This document shows positions 27,101-34,763 of a stretch of DNA of 64,000 nt, piece after piece (within the stretch, counting starts at the first letter, position 1; every line of letters starts with the position of its first letter). The position numbers were made by a program, and so were the translations under genes. The stretch is from assembly GCF_017377395.1 (NCBI RefSeq), contig NZ_CP061800.1:5415633-5479632 (forward strand), read 5' to 3'. The notes below the pieces were generated by a model. That model had not been told where the DNA came from and searched no databases. It saw only the letters and a list, made by a program, of their open reading frames with translations. This DNA is from Desulfonema magnum (lineage in GTDB: Bacteria > Desulfobacterota > Desulfobacteria > Desulfobacterales > 4be13).

Positions 27101-27165
27101 TTAGCTTTTTCTTCCTCCTTCTCCTTTAATACTTTTTTTGCATCATTTGGTGAAATAGTAGTCAT
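27101..27165 (-). pseudogene. 5' end of the third Hsp70-operon gene (22 codons)
   Basis: On the minus strand ATG at 27165-27163 overlaps the TGA stop of the second Hsp70 gene (TTTGATGAC), a 1-base overlap typical of coupled genes. It encodes MTTISPNDAKKVLKEKEEEK and is then cut by IS copy A. It is probably the original start of the Hsp70 remnant at 24517-25561, although the short charged N-terminus is not itself Hsp70-like. Confidence 0.6.
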
Positions 27166-27421
27166 CAAATCCCCCCTGAAAAAAATGGTTCTGCTTCACT
27201 TTTTTTGTAAAGACTATAAAAAACATTACTGTTAATATCTGTTCCAAGTTGAATACCAATCACATTTTCAGGCAAATGTAATCTGTCTGCTCTGATTTTA
27301 CCGACAAGCGTTATCTTGCCTGAATTACGCTGATATACATCAACGATGATATCCCTGTCCTGTCTTACATTAAAATACCGAATGTCAGAAAGCATTCCAT
27401 ATTTACTGTTTGATTCAATAA
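27165..27421 (-). pseudogene. C-terminal piece of the second Hsp70 gene, separated by IS copy B
   Basis: About 84 codons ending SLYKKSEAEPFFSGGI then stop. Removing IS copy B (27422-28795) and one TTA target copy joins this frame exactly to the upstream part: ...GEKFIPF | IESNSKYGMLSDIRYFN.... It then continues as VRQDRDIIVDVYQRNSGK, a beta-rich segment that fits the Hsp70 substrate-binding domain. It shows that the gene was intact before a single transposition event. Confidence 0.88.
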
Positions 27422-28795
27422 GGAATCGGTATTAAATAACTTTCCCATTTTAATTTATTGGAATTGCACGATAATTCCATTTGGGTAAAATTTTGTCGAA
27501 TACAATTCGCATTTCTGATTTAAAAGTTTCAGCAACTTTTCGACCGGTTTCATAGACTTTATCAATAACATGGACAAAGACTTTTAAACCTTTTTTGGTA
27601 TGTGTTTTGGCTATCAGATCAGTCACCACCTCCAAACTTGAAAAGATTACTCCCTGACACGCACGAGTAATATGAGGAAACAGGCGATGTTCGATCGGAT
27701 TAAATTTGGAACAATAGGGCGGGTAATGAGCGATTCGGATTTCAATCCCGATTTCATCCGCCAGAATTTGTAAATCTTGTTTGAAAAGGTAATGTCGGGA
27801 ACTGTTGCTGCCGCCACCATCGCACAATATCAAAACTGACGTGGCATTTGGATATATTCGGCAACCGTAACCATACCACCAATGACGGAAACTGTCACAG
27901 GCAAATTCACTGGTATCATGACTTGTTCCCACCTGAACATACCCGATATTGAGTCGCAGGTCATAAAAACAATGCGGAATTATGACACCTTCGGCAAAAC
28001 TTGTAAAATCATGATCGAAAACTTGCAATTCCTCCAGCGTATATAGTCGGCCTTTCCTGTAAAAATTTCCAAGATATTCTTTTTTCTTGGTATCCATGCT
28101 GATAACGGGATTACCGGCCTTCCGGTATTCTGATCTGAGTTTCAAAATATTGTCAAACTGAGCGTCGCGATCTGGTACGTTTTTTTTCATAGGTTTGCGT
28201 TTCTGAGCTTTACGCAACCGATAGTCATGCTTTTTGAGCAATTGACGGACAATGTTACGACTCACTTTTACTCCGTATTTTTTTTCCAGAGCCTCCGCGA
28301 TTTCCCACTCCCTCAGATTTGTCCATCGTACCTTTTCATCCATCGGATCTCCTGCTGTATGCTCACGCACCACATTCAAAAACTGCTCGTCTATTTCAGG
28401 GTGCTCAGTCAGATACTGTTTGCGTCCGCCACCTTTTTTACGTATTTCAGAAGATTCAGCAGGAGATTTTCCAATTTGTTTTGCTACGATGTGTCCGGGC
28501 AGGCCGCTTACTTCGATCGCTCCTTTGCGCACAGTCCGCCTGCTGCAACCCAAGACTTTGGCAATATAATTTTGTCCGCCATGTCCCAATTTCAAAGCTT
28601 CAATACCGGCATATCGCCGGCGGTCTTTTTCATTCAGACTCTCATAGTATCGCCGCATGATTTCTTCTACTTCTAAGGAATAGGGTTGCATAATAATCTC
28701 CTTTTGATAAAGTGATTTTGAAATACACTTTACAGGATTACGCAATTTTTTAACATATAAAAATCAAAATGGGCATATTATTTCATGCTCATTCC
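27422..28795 (-). mobile_element. ISAzo13-type insertion sequence, copy B (1374 bp)
   Basis: Same ends and length as copy A, opposite orientation. The flanks carry TAA on both sides (27419-27421 and 28796-28798), a clean 3-bp target duplication inside the second Hsp70 gene. Copies A and B form a 1.37-kb inverted repeat pair with a 321-bp spacer. Confidence 0.93.
27450..28691 (-). CDS. ISAzo13 family transposase (copy B)
   Basis: A 413-residue transposase identical in sequence to that encoded at 25831-27072, with the same DDE motifs (first Asp in VISMDTKKKEY, second in LILCDGGGSN, Glu in FNPIEHRLFP) and the same AAAAGGAGATTATT ribosome site. It is intact. It interrupts the second Hsp70 gene. 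Confidence 0.92.
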   Translation of the reverse strand: MQPYSLEVEEIMRRYYESLNEKDRRRYAGIEALKLGHGGQNYIAKVLGCSRRTVRKGAIEVSGLPGHIVAKQIGKSPAESSEIRKKGGGRKQYLTEHPEIDEQFLNVVREHTAGDPMDEKVRWTNLREWEIAEALEKKYGVKVSRNIVRQLLKKHDYRLRKAQKRKPMKKNVPDRDAQFDNILKLRSEYRKAGNPVISMDTKKKEYLGNFYRKGRLYTLEELQVFDHDFTSFAEGVIIPHCFYDLRLNIGYVQVGTSHDTSEFACDSFRHWWYGYGCRIYPNATSVLILCDGGGSNSSRHYLFKQDLQILADEIGIEIRIAHYPPYCSKFNPIEHRLFPHITRACQGVIFSSLEVVTDLIAKTHTKKGLKVFVHVIDKVYETGRKVAETFKSEMRIVFDKILPKWNYRAIPIN

Positions 28796-29996
28796 TAAAT
28801 GGAATAAATTTCTCCCCCACTTTTAAGCCGATGTCATAGCTGCTGACGCTGCCAATCGGAGTAATGATTTCATAGTTTAAATTTCCGGTTAAAAGCCCGC
28901 CGCAATAAATTCCCGCTCCTTTGCCGATGAATTCAGCAGGATTTCCAACGAGTTCAGGCTGCTGACCAAAAAAATTCTGAATTTCCGATTGAATGATCGG
29001 AATATTGCCGGAACCTCCTGCCAAAATGATTCTGTCAATATCACCTGCCTCATCAAGTGCATCTTGAAGCATCTCTTTTATTCTGCTGATAAATCCGTGT
29101 CCGCGAAGCCATTTGTTAAATTCTCTCAAACTGATCTTTCTCTCAAATATCCTTCCGCCATCCAAACCAGAACAGAAAACTTCATCTTCTTCATCTGCAC
29201 ATAAATTTTGTATTACTTCTCTTGCTGCTTCAATCAACATCAGATGATCTTTTCTGCGCTGTCTTTCATCCGGTATCAGTGCCAGTTCGTAACCGATATT
29301 TTCTTCAAATTTTTTTATTAGGATATCTTCAATTCTTTTCCCGCCCAGAGCATCAGTTTTTGTGTATAAAAGTTCAATGCCAACGACATTATTTGATTGC
29401 CTGAACAGATCAAAAATCGTAATATCAGATGTTTCACCTCCTAAATCAAAAATAAGAACTTTTTCCCTCTTTTTATCAGATAGCTTGTCAAACAATCCGC
29501 AGGCAATAGCTATGGCAACAGGCTCTTCAATTAGTTTTATTATGCTTAACCCTACATTTTCAGATGCTGTTTTTAATCTTGAGATTTCTTCACTCTGAAA
29601 AGAAAAAGGAATGCCAAGCACAACCCCCTTGACAGGGATGCCGCCATGGATTTGTTCAACACGATTTTTCATTTCTCTGAAAATATCTTCGGTAACTTCC
29701 TCAGATGAAAGTTCGCAGCCTAAAGACGGAATCATCTGTTTCCAGTTGTCACGTCCAAGTTTATCCCGAATCCCCTCAACAACATTCAAAGGATCGTCAA
29801 TACTCCTTTGAAATGCGAGTTTTCCGATCATTCGGTTTTCAGAAGACTCATAATAGATAACATTGTCGAAAAAATTATCGCCCTCCAGCCTTTTGTCAAT
29901 TCTCACCGGAACAGCGATCTTCCTTTCCGGATCCCATTTTGTGACATAATTTGTCGCTGTTCCGAAATCTATTCCAAGATATAATCCGTCAACCAT
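28764..29996 (-). CDS. Second Hsp70 family protein, C-terminus replaced by IS sequence
   Basis: Hsp70-type actin-fold ATPase. Motifs in order: phosphate-1 YLGIDFGTATNYVTKW, IIKLIEEPVAIAIACG in place of NEPTAAALAYG, phosphate-2 VLIFDLGGETSDITIFD, LGGKRIEDILI, and adenosine motif IILAGGSGNIPIIQ. The gene starts at ATG 29996 (GGAGGG five bases upstream), overlapping the stop of the GrpE-like gene by 8 bp. True coding ends at 28796, where ISAzo13 copy B begins; the last ~10 residues (from RNEHEIICPF) come from the IS. The intact ancestor would have about 480 residues (see 27165-27421). Its short C-terminal domain suggests an Hsp70-like protein without a classical lid. Confidence 0.9.
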   Translation of the reverse strand: MVDGLYLGIDFGTATNYVTKWDPERKIAVPVRIDKRLEGDNFFDNVIYYESSENRMIGKLAFQRSIDDPLNVVEGIRDKLGRDNWKQMIPSLGCELSSEEVTEDIFREMKNRVEQIHGGIPVKGVVLGIPFSFQSEEISRLKTASENVGLSIIKLIEEPVAIAIACGLFDKLSDKKREKVLIFDLGGETSDITIFDLFRQSNNVVGIELLYTKTDALGGKRIEDILIKKFEENIGYELALIPDERQRRKDHLMLIEAAREVIQNLCADEEDEVFCSGLDGGRIFERKISLREFNKWLRGHGFISRIKEMLQDALDEAGDIDRIILAGGSGNIPIIQSEIQNFFGQQPELVGNPAEFIGKGAGIYCGGLLTGNLNYEIITPIGSVSSYDIGLKVGEKFIPFRNEHEIICPF

Positions 29997-30846
29997 TGAC
30001 AACCCTCCACACAACCACTTTACCATCAACTAAAACATGGTTATTGTCAAAAATATATGGCAACTGCCTGACCTCTTTTATGGTATCTGACAACCTATGA
30101 TCATCAGTTTTATTTTGGTCTGAGGATATTACTTCACAAATTTCAAAATTTATTTTTTGGCCCGCCTCAATCCCCGCAGTATGAACCCCCAGAGCAAACA
30201 ATAATTTGTTAATATTCCCTAAAAGTGATTCATAAACATCATCAGCCTCTCCGTTTTTCATTCCTATAAAAATAGCTGGAATAACACGTTCTATCAGATT
30301 TTCTTTCAAAAGAGGCTTTAAAAAAAGATAAAACTGATATCGGATATCATTAACCGTGACAACATTTTTAATATCAAATCTTTCAATTTGGTATTTGACT
30401 GTTTTTAAAAATTGTTGAATGATCCTGGAAATCATATTAACCGGTTCAGCTATTTTACTGTTTTCAGACTGGCGTTCATAATCCTCAGCAATATTATCAA
30501 CCGAAGTTTCCAAAGTGACAGCTAATTTTTTGAACCTGTTTAACAGACTTTTAATTTCATCAGGACTGTTTAATCTTTCGTAAAACGGTATTTCAGAAGG
30601 GATTAACATGAATTTTTTTATAAGACTGCTCGTGTTTTCAATCTTTGGAGATGGGCTTTCTCTGAAAAAAACAGAGAATGTATAGTTTAACGCTTTTATA
30701 TCTTGAAAAACAATATCCTTCAGATTTTCTTTCTTTTTAATCTCTAAAATAAAATTCTCTTTATTAAAAAGAGAAAAAAACTCCCTGTTTAACTTTTTTA
30801 TGTCTTGAAAATCAAGATGTTCCAATTTTGTCTCATTGATGCTCAT
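29989..30846 (-). CDS. GrpE-like nucleotide-exchange factor candidate of the Hsp70 operon
   Basis: A 285-residue protein with no close family by eye. The C-terminal ~65 residues resemble the beta domain of GrpE: LGVHTAGIEAGQKINFEI corresponds to the GV..I...GE.FDP.LHE region, followed by LSDTIKEVRQLPYIFDNNH and a final strand with DGKVVVWRVV (compare GRVLRPARVVV). The preceding ~200 residues are mostly helical with coiled-coil character (IKSLLNRFKKLAVTLETSVD), as in GrpE but longer. Its place between two Hsp70 genes, overlapping the second by 8 bp, supports a co-chaperone role that releases ADP from these Hsp70s. The assignment is inferred and needs structure prediction. Confidence 0.6.
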   Translation of the reverse strand: MSINETKLEHLDFQDIKKLNREFFSLFNKENFILEIKKKENLKDIVFQDIKALNYTFSVFFRESPSPKIENTSSLIKKFMLIPSEIPFYERLNSPDEIKSLLNRFKKLAVTLETSVDNIAEDYERQSENSKIAEPVNMISRIIQQFLKTVKYQIERFDIKNVVTVNDIRYQFYLFLKPLLKENLIERVIPAIFIGMKNGEADDVYESLLGNINKLLFALGVHTAGIEAGQKINFEICEVISSDQNKTDDHRLSDTIKEVRQLPYIFDNNHVLVDGKVVVWRVVNG

Positions 30847-30876
30847 AACAAATCTCTCGTTTTTATAATTTTCACA

Positions 30877-32868
30877 TCAATTATCACTCGCTTTTTCAAT
30901 ACTTACTTCTCCTGTGTCTATTAATTCTTTATTTTCACTGATAATTTTAACATTAACATTTAGAATATCATATTTGTTCAACTCAAAGCTGACCCTGATG
31001 GTATCCTGAAAATTCATTGGCGGCAAATTAGAAATTGATATTTTATCAATATAATCAATTCCATCATTAAAAATTCTTGTCTCTGTCTGATATTGCTTAC
31101 TACGCCGATAAACAGATATACGTAATTCTTTCTGTCTCTCTATTACAGGCGAGTAATTTTTTTCTTTGATTGCTGGCAATTCAGTATCGGCAGGAATTAA
31201 ACAGTCAAATCTATGACCTTTGAGCTCAATACCAAAATCTGCGACAGTTTTTTCATAGATTATTATTTCTTCCTGAATACCACCCTCAGCATTATCCCAT
31301 TTGGAACTGGCTACAATTGCAGCACCTTGTGCAATAACAGTTGCGGTGTTCTTCTCACAGTTCGGGGACTTCCCAAAATACCTTCTGACTCTCTCCTGAA
31401 TGAAGGGCATCAAAGAAGTTCCGCCAGCTAAAACTACAATATCAATGTCCTCTGCATTTAAATCTGCCCCGTTCAGTGTTTTGCCCAAAGCATCAAGAGT
31501 TTTTTTAGTTTTGTCTCTGACCAGATTCTCAAATTCATTTCTGGTAACTGTCAGCGACCAAGCCCTTTGTTCTTCCCTGGTATATAATACAGGAAAACTG
31601 ATCTCTGTTCTTTTAAACTGAGAAAGTCGGATTTTTGAAAGCTCTGCCTCTTCATAAATTTTTGTTTCATTGTAAAGGTATTGTTCTGAAGATAAACCGC
31701 TATCTTCAAGACGGTACATATCCAATCCAAGGCTTTCTTCTAATTCATCATAAATAAAATTAATTAGCTCCCGGGTTAAGTCCTCTCCTCCGAGATTTGC
31801 ATCCCCTCCCGTATTGATGACCCTAAATATTTTATCTGTTTGATCTTCTGTTAATGTTTTATCAGTTTGGACTTTTATTATTGAAACATCAAAAGTGCCG
31901 CCCCCAAAATCATAGATTAATATATTTTTATCTTGTTCAACACCTAAACCATAAGCGATGGCAGCCGCTGTTGGCTCTTTTAAAATAGTCACTTCTTCAA
32001 AACCGGCTTTCTTAGCAGCCCGTTTTGTGGATTCGATTTCAACATTGTTAAAGTTTGCCGGAACAGTAATAACAGCATTGGAAACCGGGCCAATGGCTTT
32101 GCTGGCTTCATCCTTTAAGTATCTTAAAAATAAAGCACTTGCCTCCTCTCCTGTTATTCCAATCGTTTCCCGTTTGTTAATGGAATCCTTTTTGAAATCA
32201 TTCAAGGATTGAAAACTGATATTATAAGCTTTGCATTTTAGTTGAAATTCTTTATCTGATGTCAGCAATACAGGATTTTTATCTTTTATTTTAAATGCAA
32301 TCGAAAGGATTAAATTGTCATCGTTCCTTGTGTCCAAATCTTCTGGTAAAAGCGAAGAATCAGAACTTTCAAAAATCAGTCTTTCCTCAAGTTCTTTGAT
32401 GTTATTGATGGCTACCTTAGCCTGAAATTCAGTTTCAGGCTGTTCCATCCGATATGACAATTCATCAATAACCTTTGCTGAAACGACAATTTCATCATAT
32501 TTCTGAAAGCATTTCAAAATATCCGGCTCATCTATGAATACATTTGTATCAATGATGTAAGTTTTGGATACTCTGTCCTTGAATTCGATTTTTATTTTGT
32601 CTGTTTTATCCTTTAATTTTCTTTTGAACAATCTTGCTACAGATTTAGGGTACTGAAATCCCTTCCGAAGCGCTATCAAGCCGTATAGTAATTCATTTCG
32701 ATTCTCAAAAAATATCGCTGAAGGTATGATCTCCTCATTCTTTACTCGTAAAATATTTATTTTCCCATTTTCAAGATATGAAACGACAGAGTTGCAGGTT
32801 CCCAAGTCTATTCCTATTTCCCTGCCTTTGACAGCTTCAAGGGCTGTATCAGAATTTTCAATTTGCAT
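30877..32868 (-). CDS. Hsp70 family protein with a PIN ribonuclease domain nested in its ATPase domain
   Basis: A 663-residue protein from ATG 32868 (GGGGGGAAATACA before it; the frame extends 38 codons further but without a better start). Residues 17-30 form the phosphate-1 loop (EIGIDLGTCNSVVS) and normal lobe-I sequence runs to about 98. Residues 102-226 are then a PIN domain of the PhoH-N/PIN_4 type: KTYIIDTNVFIDEPDILKCF (D107), VIDELSYRM (E136), TRNDDNLILSIAFKIKDK (D183/D184) and VLLTSDKEFQLKCKAYNI (D205), all four acidic positions present. Hsp70 sequence resumes (LKDEASKAIGPVSNAVITVP, TILKEPTAAAIAYG, LIYDFGGGTFDVSII, VVLAGGTSLMPFIQ) and ends in a short substrate-binding beta domain. First gene of a four-gene minus-strand operon. 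Predicted to couple an ATP-driven chaperone cycle to RNA cleavage; function unknown. Confidence 0.92.
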   Translation of the reverse strand: MQIENSDTALEAVKGREIGIDLGTCNSVVSYLENGKINILRVKNEEIIPSAIFFENRNELLYGLIALRKGFQYPKSVARLFKRKLKDKTDKIKIEFKDRVSKTYIIDTNVFIDEPDILKCFQKYDEIVVSAKVIDELSYRMEQPETEFQAKVAINNIKELEERLIFESSDSSLLPEDLDTRNDDNLILSIAFKIKDKNPVLLTSDKEFQLKCKAYNISFQSLNDFKKDSINKRETIGITGEEASALFLRYLKDEASKAIGPVSNAVITVPANFNNVEIESTKRAAKKAGFEEVTILKEPTAAAIAYGLGVEQDKNILIYDFGGGTFDVSIIKVQTDKTLTEDQTDKIFRVINTGGDANLGGEDLTRELINFIYDELEESLGLDMYRLEDSGLSSEQYLYNETKIYEEAELSKIRLSQFKRTEISFPVLYTREEQRAWSLTVTRNEFENLVRDKTKKTLDALGKTLNGADLNAEDIDIVVLAGGTSLMPFIQERVRRYFGKSPNCEKNTATVIAQGAAIVASSKWDNAEGGIQEEIIIYEKTVADFGIELKGHRFDCLIPADTELPAIKEKNYSPVIERQKELRISVYRRSKQYQTETRIFNDGIDYIDKISISNLPPMNFQDTIRVSFELNKYDILNVNVKIISENKELIDTGEVSIEKASDN

Positions 32869-33363
32869 TGTATTTCCCCCCGATGTTCTGCTTTTATAAT
32901 AAAAGGAATAACTCTTTACAACATATCCCGAAATTTTGCAACAATTTTCTGACTTCCTTTCAGTCTCTTTACATGGAAACACATACGGTCAAGCTCACCT
33001 GATGTCTGAATCATCCCCGAATATTGAAAAAAATGGCAGGTTTCTGACGGCCTTATGGGACGGTCTGAATCTGAGAGACAGATATGAGTCTGCTGATTTC
33101 AATCCGACTGTGCTTTTTACCCGACATCCGTGGCCCTTCCGGCTTCTTGACAGCACCCGGAGCCAATGTCATAATAAAACAATGCGTGGTTCTGACGACA
33201 TACCGTTGGAAACACTGCGGGACTGCCTCGTCGAATTCTTTACTGGCCGAGGCGTTCTCTCCAATTTTAATTACCTGTGGGTCTTGGCGGATATGATAAA
33301 AAGACAGAAGTGGCAGTGTCCCGGAACCGGACATAAGTACCTGAGCATAAGTTTTTTCATATT
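32869..33363. promoter_or_regulatory. Upstream region of the Hsp70 operon with an unassigned open frame
   Basis: The operon promoter must lie in the first part of this ~500-bp stretch; no clear heat-shock (CIRCE) inverted repeat was seen. Bases 33002-33363 are open in a plus frame (GLNLRDRYESADFNPTVLF, LRDCLVEFFTGRGVLSN) and also in a minus frame. I recognise neither and cannot say which, if any, is real. Confidence 0.4.
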
Positions 33364-33440
33364 CACCCGGGAAAGAAACCCGGCTTTTTTCCCGGGATGA
33401 CGCCCCCTCCGGCGGCGGAAAAAGCCGGGTTTCTTTTCTG
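33364..33440. repeat. AAAGAAACCCGGCTTTTT palindrome (core only)
   Basis: GGAAAGAAACCCGGCTTTTT and AAAAAGCCGGGTTTCTTTTC arms surround a CCCGGGATGACGCCCCCTCC loop. The TGTACAGGACAAAAA outer ends seen elsewhere are absent here. Confidence 0.8.
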
Positions 33441-33612
33441 TCCTCCCGAAAAATATAAAAAACTTTTGCTCAGATACTTAATCTCTGCGATATACTGAAT
33501 GAATTTAACTCCGGTTTCAGAACACCGCTGATGATTCCGGGTGTATGACCGTGTTCGGATTATCGGAAACACCAATCAGGTCTGTGATCAGTCCGTAAAT
33601 AAACACTCATAA

Positions 33613-33683
33613 AAAAGCCGGGTTTTTTGCCCTCCGTTATGAAAATGTTTTCAGATAAAAACCCGGCTTTTAATTTTGTTGAA
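33613..33683. repeat. AAAAAAGCCGGGTTTTTT palindrome at the start of a Uma2 remnant
   Basis: AAAAAAGCCGGGTTTTTTGC on the left and AGATAAAAACCCGGCTTTT on the right. The right arm is read as the start of the Uma2 frame (DKNPAFNF), so the element was inserted at or caused the loss of that gene's 5' end. Confidence 0.75.
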
Positions 33684-34071
33684 ATCCATGATTCAGGAGT
33701 TGTCTGTTCCGCTCCGTTTCAGATGAAAACCGGCAGGAACCTTCCCGGTCGTGAGCCGGACATTCTCTTTGTGAGCCGTGAGAACACGGGACGGCTGAAA
33801 GAAACCTTTCTGGACGGCCCCGCGGATATCGCAGCGGAGATCATCAGCCCGGAAAGCCGAACCCGTGACAAAAAAGAGAAGTTTTCAGAATACGAAAAGG
33901 GCGGTGTCCGGGAATACTGGCTCATTGATCCGGATGAGGAAAAAGCGGAGCGGAATTTTAACATTCTGAATCAGGAGTTTTCAGGCTCATTCCTATATCC
34001 GGACTGACTGGCTCTGGCAGAAACCGCTGCCGCTTTTGCTGACGGTGCTGAAAAAATGGGGCGTGGTGTAA
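33640..34071 (+). pseudogene. Uma2 family endonuclease remnant
   Basis: The frame 33640-34007 contains the Uma2/DUF820 core: SGVVCSAPFQMKTGRNLPGR, EPDILFVSRENTGRL, GPADIAAEIISPESRTRD and KFSEYEKGGVREYWLIDPD, i.e. the PD-(D/E)XK residues E-P-D, E-I-I and the Y...W.IDP tail. The N-terminal ~60 residues are missing and replaced by palindromic repeat sequence. After SGSF the frame stops at 34007, while a +1 frame continues YIRTDWLWQKPLPLLLTVLK to a stop at 34071, the normal Uma2 C-terminus. Truncated and frameshifted, so non-functional. Confidence 0.8.
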
Positions 34072-34104
34072 TTTTATTGGTTTTATTTGTCAGTTGTCAA
34101 TTCG

Positions 34105-34133
34105 TCCCCGGCAATGAATTGCCGGGCTATTTT
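34105..34133. repeat. CCCGGCAATGAATTGCCGGG hairpin repeat
   Basis: Inverted copy of the repeat at 7013-7076 (CCCCGGCAATGAATTGCCGG then GCTATTTTCA), followed by CCCTTCGGGAC, a second small hairpin. It lies between the Uma2 remnant and the convergent PPOX-type gene. Confidence 0.75.
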
Positions 34134-34307
34134 CACTCGTCCCTTCGGGACTAAATGCGGAAAGCATTGTCAGAGAAGCATTAAGATTTTATTCACTTGA
34201 ACCGACTCTGCTCCTGCCGGACACTTCTCGTTCTCATACTCTGGGTGGGAACACGCTTTGAAGGCATTCCGAGCCCTGCCATTAGTTCGGATGAGTTTCG
34301 GCAGTTA

Positions 34308-34703
34308 TCATTCATTCTCCGGCTCCCCCGGACCGATGAGCGGTAATTCCTTATCAAGCTTGAATATTACAAGAAATTTAGGCCCTTTTGTATCCTCGGC
34401 TTCGAGAGAATACGTTTTGCGTCTTAATGAATACAGCCGTTCGGTCTCTTCTTCTTCCCCTGTTTTGGTCAGAAAGAGTCTTATTCCTTTGTACCCGGGG
34501 CCTTGTTCCATAAACAGATAGGTGGCGTGCGGATTGGATTGCAGATTCTTATGGGTCAGGCGATCCCGCATGATCATTGCCACCGTGCCATCCTCCAAAA
34601 TATGAGGTCTTGCGAAAACAGCCGCATCTGTCCTGCCCTCGCTGTCTGCTGTGGCGAGAACGCCGGTTCCTTTTGTATTTTCAAAATAATCTTTCAGATT
34701 CAT
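34308..34703 (-). CDS. Pyridoxamine 5'-phosphate oxidase family (FMN-binding split barrel) protein
   Basis: A 131-residue protein with the PPOX/split-barrel pattern: GVLATADSEGRTDAAVFARP, TVAMIMRDRLTHKNLQSNPH and ATYLFMEQGPGYKGIRLFLT. Small members like this bind FMN, haem or F420 and act as flavin reductases or sensors; they do not make pyridoxal phosphate. Soluble. ATG 34703 has AAAGGAGGAT upstream. It follows the methyltransferase gene on the same strand after 60 bp, so they may be co-transcribed. Confidence 0.85.
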   Translation of the reverse strand: MNLKDYFENTKGTGVLATADSEGRTDAAVFARPHILEDGTVAMIMRDRLTHKNLQSNPHATYLFMEQGPGYKGIRLFLTKTGEEEETERLYSLRRKTYSLEAEDTKGPKFLVIFKLDKELPLIGPGEPENE

Positions 34704-34763
34704 GCGATCCTCCTTTCAGGCACGAAGCATCGTATCTTCGTGCTTTTTTTCATATTTTTGAGA

